DNA from: an uncultured Methanomassiliicoccus sp.
GTDB taxonomy: Archaea > Thermoplasmatota > Thermoplasmata > Methanomassiliicoccales > Methanomassiliicoccaceae
Direction: 5' to 3'
Length of the DNA: 64,000 bases
Assembly: GCA_905203995.1 (NCBI GenBank)
Contig: CAJKXZ010000004.1
Span: forward strand, 1-64,000
Shown here one piece after another: positions 44,321-52,900 of the stretch. Under the pieces are notes generated by a model. That model saw nothing but the letters and a program-made list of their open reading frames with translations, was not told the DNA's origin and made no database searches. Position 1 is the first letter of the stretch. Every line of letters starts with the position of its first letter. A program made the translations under genes and the position numbers.

Positions 44321-46507
44321 ATGAATGTTGATATTGACATGTTGGTATATCTTGTACCAATTGCGGGCATAATCGGCCTCATCGTCGCGGGTGTCCTTAC
44401 CAAATGGGTTATGGGTAAGGATACAGGCACTCCTGAAATGAAAGTAATCGGAGATGCTATCCGTGAAGGAGCGATGGCCTACCTAGCTCGTCAGTACAAG
44501 ACAATCGCCATAATCAGCGTTATCGTAGCGGTGCTGTTACTCGCCTTAGATTGGAGAATCAGCGTCGCCTTCCTGATTGGAGCATTTTTCTCATCCTTGT
44601 CTGGTTACATCGGTATGAGAGTATCTGTCAGCTCCAACATCAGGACTGCTAGCGCTGCTAGAAGATCATTGAATGAGTCCCTTTTGACCTCATTCCGCGG
44701 TGGAGCCGTATCTGGTCTCGCGGTAGTTGTTCTGAGCTTACTGGGTGTTACAGGTATTTTCTTCCTGTATCTCTTTGTCCTCAACAACGACACTGACTTT
44801 GAATCCAACTCCCTGTGGTTCTCTAACACGCTCAACTTAGTCGCTGGTTATGCCTTCGGTGCTTCCTTTGCTGCTTTATTCGCTCAGCTTGGTGGTGGAA
44901 TTTACACCAAAGCTGCCGATGTCGGTGCAGACTTAGTAGGAAAAGTCGAAGCTGGTATTCCTGAAGACGACCCCCGTAACCCAGCGGTAATCGCTGATCT
45001 GGTGGGAGACAACGTCGGTGACTGTGCCGGCCGTGGTGCTGACTTATTCGAAAGCACTGCTGCGGAAAACATCGGTGCTATGATCATGGGTTCTGCAATC
45101 TACTTGTACACCAATGATCCCCTGTGGGTATTCTTCCCCTTAGTCGTCTGCGCCTTCGGTATGCTCGCTTCCTTGATTGGTATCGGTACCGTCAGATTGA
45201 GAAATGAGAACGAAGAACCAATGAAAGCTTTGAACCGCGGTTACTTCATTACTGCTATCATCTCGGCAGTCGGTTTGTATTTCATTACCGACTATATGTT
45301 AGGTGCCTGGCAGTATTTCGTGTGCGCCATTATCGGTATCATCCTTTCCATTGCCATCGTGTACATTACTCAGTACTACACCGCAGGAAATTACCGTCCA
45401 GTCCGTGAGATCGCTGATGCTTCCGAAACCGGACCGGCTACCAACATCATCACTGGTTTCTCCATTGGTCTGGAGACCACTGTACTGCCGATCATTGCGA
45501 TTGCCATTTCACTTCTTGCTTCCTATGCGCTAGGTCAAGATGCGGCAACTACGCTCGGTCACCCCGAAGAGTCCTTCATCTTTGGTCTCTACGGAACCGC
45601 TGCGGCAACCATCGGTATGCTGGTAACTGCCACTTTCGTGTTGGCGATGGATACCTTTGGACCAATCACCGACAACGCCGGTGGTATTGTCGAAATGTCC
45701 AACCAGCCCAAAGAAATTCGTAACAGAACTGACAAGCTGGATTCAGTAGGAAACACCACCAAGGCCCTTACCAAAGGATACGCCATGGGTTCTGCGGCAC
45801 TTGCTGCGTTCTTATTGTTCTCAGCCTTCTTCGAGCAGGTAGTTATTGCCAGACAAAACATGGGCATCAACACTTCACTCTCTGAAGTATTCCATGTTGA
45901 TATCGCTCAGCCACAGATCTTTGTCGCCGCTCTTCTCGGTGCCATGTTAGTCTTCATCTTTGCCTCACTGGCTATTCGTGCAGTAGGTAAAGCTGCTTCC
46001 GGCATGATCACTGAAGTACGCAGGCAGTTCAAAGAAGATCCCGGCATTATGGAAGGAACTTCCAAACCTGACTACGCAAGCTGCGTGGATATCTCCACCA
46101 AAGCTGCCCTCAAGACCATGGTCTTACCCGGTATCCTGCCGGTCTTAACACCAATCATCCTCGGATTATTGATGTTCTACGCCTATGACTATGGTACCGA
46201 CAACGGTGGGGTCATTGCGGTTCAGGCTGTTGGTGCTTTCCTGATGGTAGCAACCATTGCCGGTATCCTGATGGCTATCCTCTTAAACAACGGTGGAGGA
46301 GCCTGGGATAACGCCAAGAAATACATCGAAGACGGCCACCACGGTGGTAAAGGCTCACCAGCCCACGCCGCCGCTGTCGTCGGAGATACTGTGGGAGATC
46401 CATTCAAAGACACCGCTGGACCATCACTGCACGTGTTAGTCAAGCTGCTGTCCACTATCTCCCTGGTCTTTGCTGTAGTGTTTGTCACTGGTACATTCCC
46501 ACTATAA
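44321..46507 (+). CDS. hppA: Membrane-bound proton-translocating pyrophosphatase
   Basis: 728 residues with about sixteen helices. Catalytic signatures are GGGIYTKAADVGADLVGK, DDPRNPAVIADLVGDNVGD, DTFGPITDNAGG and, near the end, GDTVGDPFKDTAGPS. The VGNTTKALTKG stretch has Lys and Thr at the positions that mark the K+-independent H+-pumping class. It couples PPi hydrolysis to proton export. A weak hairpin (CTCTG 46558-46562/CAGAG 46566-46570) with T tracts follows. Confidence 0.94.
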   Translation: MNVDIDMLVYLVPIAGIIGLIVAGVLTKWVMGKDTGTPEMKVIGDAIREGAMAYLARQYKTIAIISVIVAVLLLALDWRISVAFLIGAFFSSLSGYIGMRVSVSSNIRTASAARRSLNESLLTSFRGGAVSGLAVVVLSLLGVTGIFFLYLFVLNNDTDFESNSLWFSNTLNLVAGYAFGASFAALFAQLGGGIYTKAADVGADLVGKVEAGIPEDDPRNPAVIADLVGDNVGDCAGRGADLFESTAAENIGAMIMGSAIYLYTNDPLWVFFPLVVCAFGMLASLIGIGTVRLRNENEEPMKALNRGYFITAIISAVGLYFITDYMLGAWQYFVCAIIGIILSIAIVYITQYYTAGNYRPVREIADASETGPATNIITGFSIGLETTVLPIIAIAISLLASYALGQDAATTLGHPEESFIFGLYGTAAATIGMLVTATFVLAMDTFGPITDNAGGIVEMSNQPKEIRNRTDKLDSVGNTTKALTKGYAMGSAALAAFLLFSAFFEQVVIARQNMGINTSLSEVFHVDIAQPQIFVAALLGAMLVFIFASLAIRAVGKAASGMITEVRRQFKEDPGIMEGTSKPDYASCVDISTKAALKTMVLPGILPVLTPIILGLLMFYAYDYGTDNGGVIAVQAVGAFLMVATIAGILMAILLNNGGGAWDNAKKYIEDGHHGGKGSPAHAAAVVGDTVGDPFKDTAGPSLHVLVKLLSTISLVFAVVFVTGTFPL

Positions 46508-46597
46508 GCAAACCCCCAAACCCCTTTTCTTTAATTTTTTCTTCTTTGTTTTCTGCGCTCTGAGCCAGAGTTTTTAGAGGTTCTGGGTTACGCTTAG

Positions 46598-46607
46598 ATT
46601 TAAATAA
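46598..46607 (+). promoter_or_regulatory. TATA box of the rpo7 operon
   Basis: ATTTAAATAA lies about 46 bp before ATG 46648. It supports that start over an ATG at 46618, which would fall at or before the transcription start. Confidence 0.55.
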
Positions 46608-46647
46608 CAGTTGGTTCATGACGACCTTATCGTTCAGAGGATATGCT

Positions 46648-47217
46648 ATGTATTTGCTGACTACGAAGGAAAAAGTAGTACGTATTCCCCCAGAAATGCT
46701 GGGTGAGGACCTCGACGAGGTCGTTAACCAGAGCACACGCTCTTCATTCGAGGGAAGCATGGAAAGTGGTAATTCGTACACTATACTGATTACCAACGTG
46801 GAGCAAGTGGGTCCTGGACGCATAGTCCATGGTGACGGAGCAGTTTATCAAAACGTAAAATACGACGCGCTGATGTTCCGACCACTCCTTCAAGAGGTTA
46901 TCGAAGGTACAGTTGTAGAAATTTTGAAATTTGGTGCATTTGTCAGATTTGGACCTCTCGACGGCTTATTACATGTCAGTCAGATAATGGACGATCGTAT
47001 CGACATTGATCAGGATAACGGTAGACTTATTGGTAAGGATACCAAACGTGACCTGAAAGTCGGTGATAGAGTACGCGCTAGAATCGTAGCTCTCAGCATT
47101 AACGAAAGAAACCCGCGCGAATCTAAAATCGGACTCACTATGAGGCAGCCCGGACTCGGCAAGCTGGAATGGCTTGAAGAGGACCACAGCGGCAAAGAAA
47201 CTGGTGATGAAGAATGA
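46648..47217 (+). CDS. rpo7: RNA polymerase subunit Rpo7 (RpoE')
   Basis: 189 residues from ATG 46648 (MYLLTTKEKVVRIPP). The N-terminal tip domain is followed by an S1 OB-fold (EVIEGTVVEILKFGAFVRFGP, split here as EVIEGTVVEI and FGAFVRFGPLDGLLHVSQI). It forms the stalk with Rpo4 and binds nascent RNA. A longer C-terminal acidic tail ends GDEE. Its stop overlaps the spt4 start (ATGA). Confidence 0.93.
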   Translation: MYLLTTKEKVVRIPPEMLGEDLDEVVNQSTRSSFEGSMESGNSYTILITNVEQVGPGRIVHGDGAVYQNVKYDALMFRPLLQEVIEGTVVEILKFGAFVRFGPLDGLLHVSQIMDDRIDIDQDNGRLIGKDTKRDLKVGDRVRARIVALSINERNPRESKIGLTMRQPGLGKLEWLEEDHSGKETGDEE

Positions 47218-47399
47218 AAGTACAACGCGCATGTAAACACTGCAGCTACATGACTGAAGAAGAAACCTGCCCGCTCTGCGGAAATGCTACTTCTAAAGAA
47301 TGGCAGGGTTATGTAGTAATTTTAGACCATACCAATTCACAAATCGCAGAACGGATGGGAATCAATGTCAATGGAAAGTTCGCCCTCAAGGTGCGCTGA
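47214..47399 (+). CDS. spt4: Transcription elongation factor Spt4 (RpoE'')
   Basis: 61 residues with a zinc knuckle pair, CKHCSY and CPLCGN. The C-terminal beta strand has SKEWQGYVVILD. It partners with Spt5 to raise RNA polymerase processivity. It overlaps rpo7 by four bases and the kinase gene by 35. Confidence 0.92.
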   Translation: MKVQRACKHCSYMTEEETCPLCGNATSKEWQGYVVILDHTNSQIAERMGINVNGKFALKVR

Positions 47400-47922
47400 A
47401 CTACAGTGCCCGGCTAAGGGATGGGCTCTTCCAGAAAAGATGAGAAATGAACTTGGTACAGGTTTTGGCGAATTAGTCAAATTAGAAGATTTAAAAATTC
47501 AACTGGCGGGTTGTGTGAAATTGTTGTCTGTTGGTGATGTGGTGTCATATACTCTTTTAGACAATGGTTTCCGGCCCGATTTACTCATCTACGACCTCAA
47601 GACTGAGCGGAGACCCTTCTCTCCTCTCTCCTCTAAGCTCGGTCTTTTGTGCGGCGAGGAAGTAGTTGTGGAAAACCCGGCAGGATCGATCACGCCTGAG
47701 CTGGTCACTGAAATCAGGGCCGCGCTTGAACGGGATGTTCCTACCAAAATCAGAGTTGAAGGTGAAGAAGACCTTGCAGCACTGGCTTGTGCAGCAATGG
47801 CCCCCTTCGGCTCCTGCCTGCTCTATGGCCTGCCCGGTGTGGGTATGGCTTTGCTCAAGATCGATGAGGCTGCAGCAGGCCGTGCAAAATCTTTCCTAGA
47901 CTCCATGGAGGAATTAAATTGA
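47365..47922 (+). CDS. GTP-dependent dephospho-CoA kinase (DUF359)
   Basis: 185 residues. The last step of archaeal CoA synthesis uses GTP to phosphorylate dephospho-CoA. The DUF359 motif is VGDVVSYTLLDNGFRPDLLI, followed by DLKTERRP; further on are VENPAGSIT and EGEEDLAALA. It lies between spt4 and rps24e, a common archaeal order. The first ~20 residues overlap spt4 and may be shortened by using ATG 47371. Confidence 0.88.
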   Translation: MSMESSPSRCAELQCPAKGWALPEKMRNELGTGFGELVKLEDLKIQLAGCVKLLSVGDVVSYTLLDNGFRPDLLIYDLKTERRPFSPLSSKLGLLCGEEVVVENPAGSITPELVTEIRAALERDVPTKIRVEGEEDLAALACAAMAPFGSCLLYGLPGVGMALLKIDEAAAGRAKSFLDSMEELN

Positions 47923-48236
47923 AGTTAGAGATAATTGATAAAACTGAAAACAAACTCATGCACCGTGTAGAAGTAAAATTCAAAGCGGTCCACATTGGGG
48001 ATTCTACACCAAGCCGCGACGCCATCAGAGACGCCTTGGCTAACAACTTTTCTGCCCCTAAAGAGAACATCGTCATCATCCGCATGAACTCTGAATACGG
48101 TAAATGTTCTACCGATGGTTACGCTAAAATCTACGATTCCGCAGAAATTGCAAAAACCCACGAGAGAAACTATCTCCTGGTAAGAAACGGCCTTGCTGAG
48201 AAAAAAGTAAGAACCGCTAAGAAGAAGAAAAAGTGA
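47919..48236 (+). CDS. rps24e: Ribosomal protein S24e
   Basis: 105 residues. Start is TTG 47919 with GGAGGA just upstream. The product (MKLEIIDKTENKLMHRVEV when initiated) has the S24e TPSRDAIRDALA and YGKCSTDGYAKIYD motifs and a basic KKKKK tail. It binds the small subunit. Confidence 0.93.
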   Translation: MKLEIIDKTENKLMHRVEVKFKAVHIGDSTPSRDAIRDALANNFSAPKENIVIIRMNSEYGKCSTDGYAKIYDSAEIAKTHERNYLLVRNGLAEKKVRTAKKKKK

Positions 48237-48246
48237 GGTGACATAA

Positions 48247-48444
48247 ATGGCTGACAAAAAAGGTAAGGGTGCAGCTCCGAAAGAAGCTTCTGCAAAAAAG
48301 AACTACTACTCCGTTAGCGGAGACAAACTGGAACGCGTTAAACGCAGCTGCCCTAAATGCGGTCCTGGTGTATTCCTCGCTGAACACAAAGATCGTTCAT
48401 CTTGTGGAAAGTGCGGCTACACTGAATTCAAAAACAAAAACTGA
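48247..48444 (+). CDS. rps27ae: Ribosomal protein S27ae
   Basis: 65 residues. A basic N-terminus is followed by a zinc ribbon, CPKCGPGVFLAEHKDRSSCGKCGY. Typical archaeal form without ubiquitin. GAGGTGA precedes the ATG. Confidence 0.93.
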   Translation: MADKKGKGAAPKEASAKKNYYSVSGDKLERVKRSCPKCGPGVFLAEHKDRSSCGKCGYTEFKNKN

Positions 48445-48488
48445 TATTGTGGATCTTCCACACTATCTTTTCTCTATTTTGTGATTAA

Positions 48489-49223
48489 ATGATTGGTTTC
48501 ATCGGCTATGGTCACATGGGCGGAGCGCTCGTGCGAGGTCTGTTATCTCATGGCCTGCCGGCAGCGGAAGTTATGATTGCTACCCGCAGTCCGGCAAAGC
48601 TGCAGCCGCTGCTTGTTGAATATCCTGACCTGCAGCTGGCAGATATGGAACAGATCGCGACCGCTGATTTTCTATTTCTCTGTGTGCGCAGTGAAGATGC
48701 GCTGCCCGTTCTTCGCAACTTGTCAACTTTCCATGGCCATTTAATCTCCATCAACGGCGGCATCTCCCTGGCGGAATTAGCGGCTGTTTATCCGGGGCCA
48801 ATCACTAAAGCAATGCCCTCTTTGACGGCAGAAGTCGGCCGGGGGATGATGCTGTTATGTCATCAGGCCGAAAGCGCAAGCAATCTGGAAGTGGAACAGT
48901 TATTGTCTTCCGTAAGTACCGTTAAGCTGCTGCCCGAAGCACAGTTTGCCGCTGCTGAAAATCTCACTGGCTGTTCACCGGCATTTTTTGCCTGTTTTGC
49001 ACAGTTGCTGGCTGAAGGTTCAGCTTTGCCGCTTGAAGATGCGGAAGAAATGATCACGGAAACTTTGATCGCAACCTCCGAGCTGTTAAAAGAACGAAAA
49101 ATGTCGCTGGCTGAATTGATTAAAGAAGTCGCGACTGTCGGCGGCATCACCGAAAAAGGACTGGCCGTGATGGATAGCGAACTTCCGACAATCGTCAAAA
49201 AGATGTTTGAAGCGATGCATTAA
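48489..49223 (+). CDS. proC: Pyrroline-5-carboxylate reductase-like protein
   Basis: 244 residues. The N-terminal Rossmann motif is IGFIGYGHMGGALVRGL. SINGGISLAEL and ITKAMPSLTAEVGRG match ProC, and the C-terminal helical domain has GCSPAFFACFAQ and VATVGGITEKGLAVM. It catalyses the last step of proline synthesis with NAD(P)H. The start lies 44 bp after rps27ae, so it may be read through from that operon. Confidence 0.85.
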   Translation: MIGFIGYGHMGGALVRGLLSHGLPAAEVMIATRSPAKLQPLLVEYPDLQLADMEQIATADFLFLCVRSEDALPVLRNLSTFHGHLISINGGISLAELAAVYPGPITKAMPSLTAEVGRGMMLLCHQAESASNLEVEQLLSSVSTVKLLPEAQFAAAENLTGCSPAFFACFAQLLAEGSALPLEDAEEMITETLIATSELLKERKMSLAELIKEVATVGGITEKGLAVMDSELPTIVKKMFEAMH

Positions 49224-49277
49224 GCTCCAAAGCTTAAGAAGGTTTATCTAAGATAATATGTTCATCTGGATAACTAA

Positions 49278-49369
49278 GGGCTCGTGGTGTAGCTTGGATA
49301 TCACCGAGGCCTCCGGCAGGAACTTCCTGGAGACAGCCTCAGACCCGGGTTCGAATCCCGGCGAGCCCG
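49278..49369 (+). tRNA. tRNA-Arg(CCG) with an 18-nt intron
   Basis: The acceptor stem GGGCTCG (49278-49284) pairs with CGAGCCC (49362-49368), and the discriminator is G. The T arm is CCGGG-TTCGAAT-CCCGG (49345-49361). The anticodon stem GAGGC (49306-49310) pairs with GCCTC (49336-49340). The loop holds an intron, 49317-49334, after position 37. The spliced loop reads CTCCGGA, giving anticodon CCG (49313-49315). A bulge-helix-bulge is visible: helix CTCC/GGAG, with 3-nt bulges GGC and ACA. CCA is not encoded. TTTATCTAAG upstream (about 49243) may be its TATA box. Confidence 0.9.
49317..49334 (+). other. tRNA intron with bulge-helix-bulge
   Basis: The 18-nt intron folds as AGGAA/TTCCT. The cut sites fall after the second base of each 3-nt bulge, as for archaeal splicing endonuclease. 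Confidence 0.8.
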
Positions 49370-49440
49370 CTCAATGCCTCGGCGATAACTAATCGCAGGC
49401 GGTGAGCGCGGGATTGTTTTTGATATTATTTTTGAATTAA
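49369..49440 (+). terminator. Stem-loop directly after the tRNA
   Basis: Three collinear stems form one hairpin: GCTCA/TGAGC (49369-49373, 49403-49407), GCCT/AGGC (49376-49379, 49397-49400) and GCGAT/ATCGC (49382-49386, 49392-49396). T-rich tracts follow, which fits a terminator. Confidence 0.55.
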
Positions 49441-49694
49441 CTATATATTCAACACTTTAGTCGCCAGCATTGAATTTTTTAGCTGGTGAAGATACTCAAT
49501 AAAGAATGATTGTTAGGGGAGCTACATCATTTCGTCGTTGGTGTTATTTTTTGAAATGCAGACGGAATGAAGAATGCCAAGTCACCATCGTTCGTAATTT
49601 ACTTATCTTTTAATCCAGCTATGGTCAGAATGTTCTGCCGGGAAGACTTACTTCAAATTGCTCCCGTATAGAACAATAATTGTCAAAGGAAGAG
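49441..49694. other. Intergenic stretch before the UvrA-like gene
   Basis: AT-rich, with one TTCGTAA half-site (near 49590) like that in the 54625 and 56515 dyads. No small gene or strong hairpin is seen. Confidence 0.4.
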
Positions 49695-52160
49695 ATGATG
49701 CCAGATAAGATCGAGATCCGTGGCGCGCGTGTGCACAATTTGCAGAATATTGATATCGATATTCCCCTCAATCAACTAGTGGCAGTCGCGGGTGTCTCTG
49801 GCAGTGGAAAATCATCACTTGCTCTTGGTGTAGTCTATGCCGAGGGTTCACGGCGTTATCTCGAAGCACTTTCTGCTTATACGCGCCGAAGGCTGACCCA
49901 GGCAGCAAATGCTGATCTGGACAGCATTGAAAATGTACCGGCGGCACTTGCGCTGCATCAAAGGCCAACAGTGCCTAATGTCAGAAGCACTTTCGGTACG
50001 ATGACTGAGTTGCTCAACAGCATACGGCTGATGTTTTCCCGTCTTGGCAGTCATCGCTGTCCGCAGGGCCATTATCTGCCGCCTACTGTTAAGGTGGCCT
50101 TAGACAAAAATCTTGTTTGCCCGGTGTGTAAAACGGAATTTGCGCCGCCCAGCGCTGAAAGCTTTTCATTCAATTCCGACGGTGCTTGTCCGACTTGTTC
50201 AGGCACGGGAGCGGTACGGGAAATCGATGACAGCAAGCTCGTTCCCGACCAAACGAAAACATTGGCAGAGGGAGCGGTCGAAGCATGGAATATGTTTGGC
50301 ATCTCCTGGATGTACCGGGTGGCCGGAGAACTCGGCGTAAGGCTTGATGTTCCTTTTCAAGAGCTTTCCGACGAAGAAAAGAAGATCATTTACGAGGGTG
50401 AAGAGGTCAGCAAGTACGTTCTTATTCCGTCAAAAAACGGCAAAATGTTCGATCTGAATTGTAAGTACCGCAATGCTCATCAAGCGGTAGTCGAAGCTTT
50501 AAACGGTGCAGAAACCGAAAAAGGTTTGGAACGGATCAATAAGTATCTGGTCGTGCACGACTGCCCCGCTTGCGGAGGCACGAGGCTTAGTGAGAAAGCC
50601 CGTTCCTCTCTACTTGTTGGCAAAACGCTGCCGGAAGTTTGTGCGCTGACTTTAACAGAACTCATTGCCTGGGTAAAAGAAATTCCCGCGCAGATGCCGA
50701 AGGACTTACGCGCCATGGCAGAAAGCATTGTGAATGAATTCTTAGGTGTTTCTGCCCGGCTTATCGATTTAGGGCTTGGCTACCTAACGTTAGATAGAAC
50801 TGGTGCAAGTCTTTCCACTGGTGAATTGCAGCGTGTTCAGTTAGCCCGTGCCGTAAGAAACAAAACAACCGGTGTACTTTATGTGCTAGATGAACCGTCG
50901 ATCGGCTTACATCCGGCTAATGTGGATGGACTGCTAGAAGTAATGCGTGATTTACTAGCTCGTGGCAATTCAGTGATTGTTGTCGATCATGATGTGCGTG
51001 TTATTGAAACAGCCGACTACGTAATCGAAATGGGTAAGGGCGCGGGGAAAAACGGCGGGCGGGTCGTTTCCTGCGGTTCAGTGGCTGAAGTTGAGAATGA
51101 CCCAGAAAGTATCATTGGTAAATACTTAGCAAAAACAGCCAGCATAACTGTCGGTAAAAAGATTGATAAAAGTGAAATTTTCGCCGAGGGCCGCATAAAG
51201 CTCTCTACACGCCCTCTTCATACTGTGCACGCTCTTGATGTCGAGTTTCCCAAAGGCCGGCTGACAGCCGTTACTGGTGTTTCTGGTTCAGGTAAAACCA
51301 CTTTGATTTTGGAAAGCCTGATTCCCGCCCTGCAGGCAAAAATTACAGATACTGAACTTCCGCAACACGTTAAGAGCATCGAAGCGGAAGGCATTGATCG
51401 TGTAAGTCTGATCGACGCGACACCTATCGGCACCAATGTGCGGTCTACGGTTGCGACTTATTCTGGCGTCTTAAACGATCTGCGCAAAGCCTTCGCGGCC
51501 ACCAAGGAAGCTAAAGCCTTAGGATTAAAGGCTAATGATTTTTCATATAACACCGGTAAGCTCCGTTGTCCTAACTGTGACGGTACGGGCCAAATATCCT
51601 TAGATGTGCAGTTTTTGCCCGATGTCGATATCATCTGTCCTGACTGCGGTGGTCTGCGTTACTCGAAAGAGGTAGAAGCTGTGAAAATCGGCGGGGCAAC
51701 AATCGCTGAGTTCATGGCCATGAGTGTGCACGAAGCAGTTGACAAATTATCTTCAAAACCGAAAATTAAAGAAAAATTACAGACTCTTGATGAACTTGGG
51801 CTTGGTTACTTGACGCTTGGTGAGGGTACACCAGCACTTTCAGGCGGGGAAGCGCAAAGACTGAAACTCGCTACAGAAATGGGCCGCAAACAAGAAAGCA
51901 CCGTATTTGTTTTTGATGAACCTACTATCGGTTTACATCCCGATGATGTACGTCTGCTGCTCACGCTTTTCCACAAGTTGATTGCCAGCGGGGCGACAGT
52001 TCTCGTCATTGAACACGATCTTGACTTAATTGCCAATGCGGATTATATTATCGACATGGGACCAGGCGGTGGATTGGAAGGAGGACGGATTGTTGCCGTA
52101 GGTACACCTGACGATCTTGCCCATGCCGAGAAGAGCATTACTGGTAAATACCTCTGCTAA
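49695..52160 (+). CDS. UvrA-like ABC ATPase (UvrA2 class)
   Basis: 821 residues, against about 940 for housekeeping UvrA. Two ABC modules are seen, with Walker A GVSGSGKSS and GVSGSGKTT, signatures LSTGELQRVQ and LSGGEAQRLK, and Walker B LYVLDEPSIGLHP and VFVFDEPTIGLHP. Zinc-module cysteines are present (CPVCKTEF, CPTCSGTG; CPNCDGTG, CPDCGG). No uvrB or uvrC is near. UvrA2 proteins are linked to drug or DNA-damage tolerance in bacteria; a bacterial origin is likely but inferred. AAGGAAGAG precedes ATG 49695. Confidence 0.85.
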   Translation: MMPDKIEIRGARVHNLQNIDIDIPLNQLVAVAGVSGSGKSSLALGVVYAEGSRRYLEALSAYTRRRLTQAANADLDSIENVPAALALHQRPTVPNVRSTFGTMTELLNSIRLMFSRLGSHRCPQGHYLPPTVKVALDKNLVCPVCKTEFAPPSAESFSFNSDGACPTCSGTGAVREIDDSKLVPDQTKTLAEGAVEAWNMFGISWMYRVAGELGVRLDVPFQELSDEEKKIIYEGEEVSKYVLIPSKNGKMFDLNCKYRNAHQAVVEALNGAETEKGLERINKYLVVHDCPACGGTRLSEKARSSLLVGKTLPEVCALTLTELIAWVKEIPAQMPKDLRAMAESIVNEFLGVSARLIDLGLGYLTLDRTGASLSTGELQRVQLARAVRNKTTGVLYVLDEPSIGLHPANVDGLLEVMRDLLARGNSVIVVDHDVRVIETADYVIEMGKGAGKNGGRVVSCGSVAEVENDPESIIGKYLAKTASITVGKKIDKSEIFAEGRIKLSTRPLHTVHALDVEFPKGRLTAVTGVSGSGKTTLILESLIPALQAKITDTELPQHVKSIEAEGIDRVSLIDATPIGTNVRSTVATYSGVLNDLRKAFAATKEAKALGLKANDFSYNTGKLRCPNCDGTGQISLDVQFLPDVDIICPDCGGLRYSKEVEAVKIGGATIAEFMAMSVHEAVDKLSSKPKIKEKLQTLDELGLGYLTLGEGTPALSGGEAQRLKLATEMGRKQESTVFVFDEPTIGLHPDDVRLLLTLFHKLIASGATVLVIEHDLDLIANADYIIDMGPGGGLEGGRIVAVGTPDDLAHAEKSITGKYLC

Positions 52161-52267
52161 AAGGTTGCTGCCAGGTACGCACAATACCTATCTTTCAAAA
52201 TAAAATACTTAGTTGATTACCTAGTCTTTAAGAACTTAAGCAATGTCATATAAATATTAATTTACAT

Positions 52268-52717
52268 TTAAAGTATAAGTTCGAGTTGAATGTTTACTCG
52301 CTCATACTCCATATTGTCGATGGGAACTTCTTTAAAACCCCTTTTTTCGTAAAGATGCATTGCCGCGGTTAAAATGCGGTTGGAAACGATCATCATTTTC
52401 TTTGCTCCATGGCAAATGGCAAAGTCAATACACGCGTTTAATACGGCAGAACCTGCGCCTTTTCCTTGATAATGTTCATCAGTGGCCAGTTTGCAGATTT
52501 CCCACACATCATTTTCCCGCGGGAGAGTCATGCAGGTGGCAATTACTATCTCACCTTCTAAGGCAAAGAAAACACCCGCTCCTTCTTCAATTAACTCTTC
52601 CACGCCGTTGAGCATGGCGACATCCTGCGCTTCTACGACAAAATATTTTTCAAGCCAGGCAAGATTCAAATCAATGAACTCTTGCTTGTATTGACTTTGA
52701 TAGGGGATGATTTCCAT
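52268..52717 (-). CDS. GNAT-family N-acetyltransferase
   Basis: 149 residues. The acetyl-CoA motif A is KLATDEHYQGKGAGSAVLNAC (VxxxxQGxGxG/A form), preceded by a beta strand with GEIVIATCMTL and followed by KKMMIVSNRILTAAMHLYEKRGF. The substrate is unknown. It stands alone. Confidence 0.85.
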   Translation of the reverse strand: MEIIPYQSQYKQEFIDLNLAWLEKYFVVEAQDVAMLNGVEELIEEGAGVFFALEGEIVIATCMTLPRENDVWEICKLATDEHYQGKGAGSAVLNACIDFAICHGAKKMMIVSNRILTAAMHLYEKRGFKEVPIDNMEYERVNIQLELIL

Positions 52718-52900
52718 AATTGATTACACTGCTTGTGAGCACTACCAACTTTTTAAACATAATGGATTTTTTTTATGACAGGGATAGATCAGTTACACTC
52801 TGTTAATTGATTTTTAGCGATAACGAGTCAGCATTACCAGGTCGGTGAATGCTTAGACTTGGTCATCGCTTTTTGATTTCTTAATAAATTAAATAACTCC

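Noticed and set aside
49278..49369. Type II tRNA (Leu or Ser) with a long variable arm
   Set aside because: The extra bases are in the anticodon loop with a bulge-helix-bulge, and the variable region is short.
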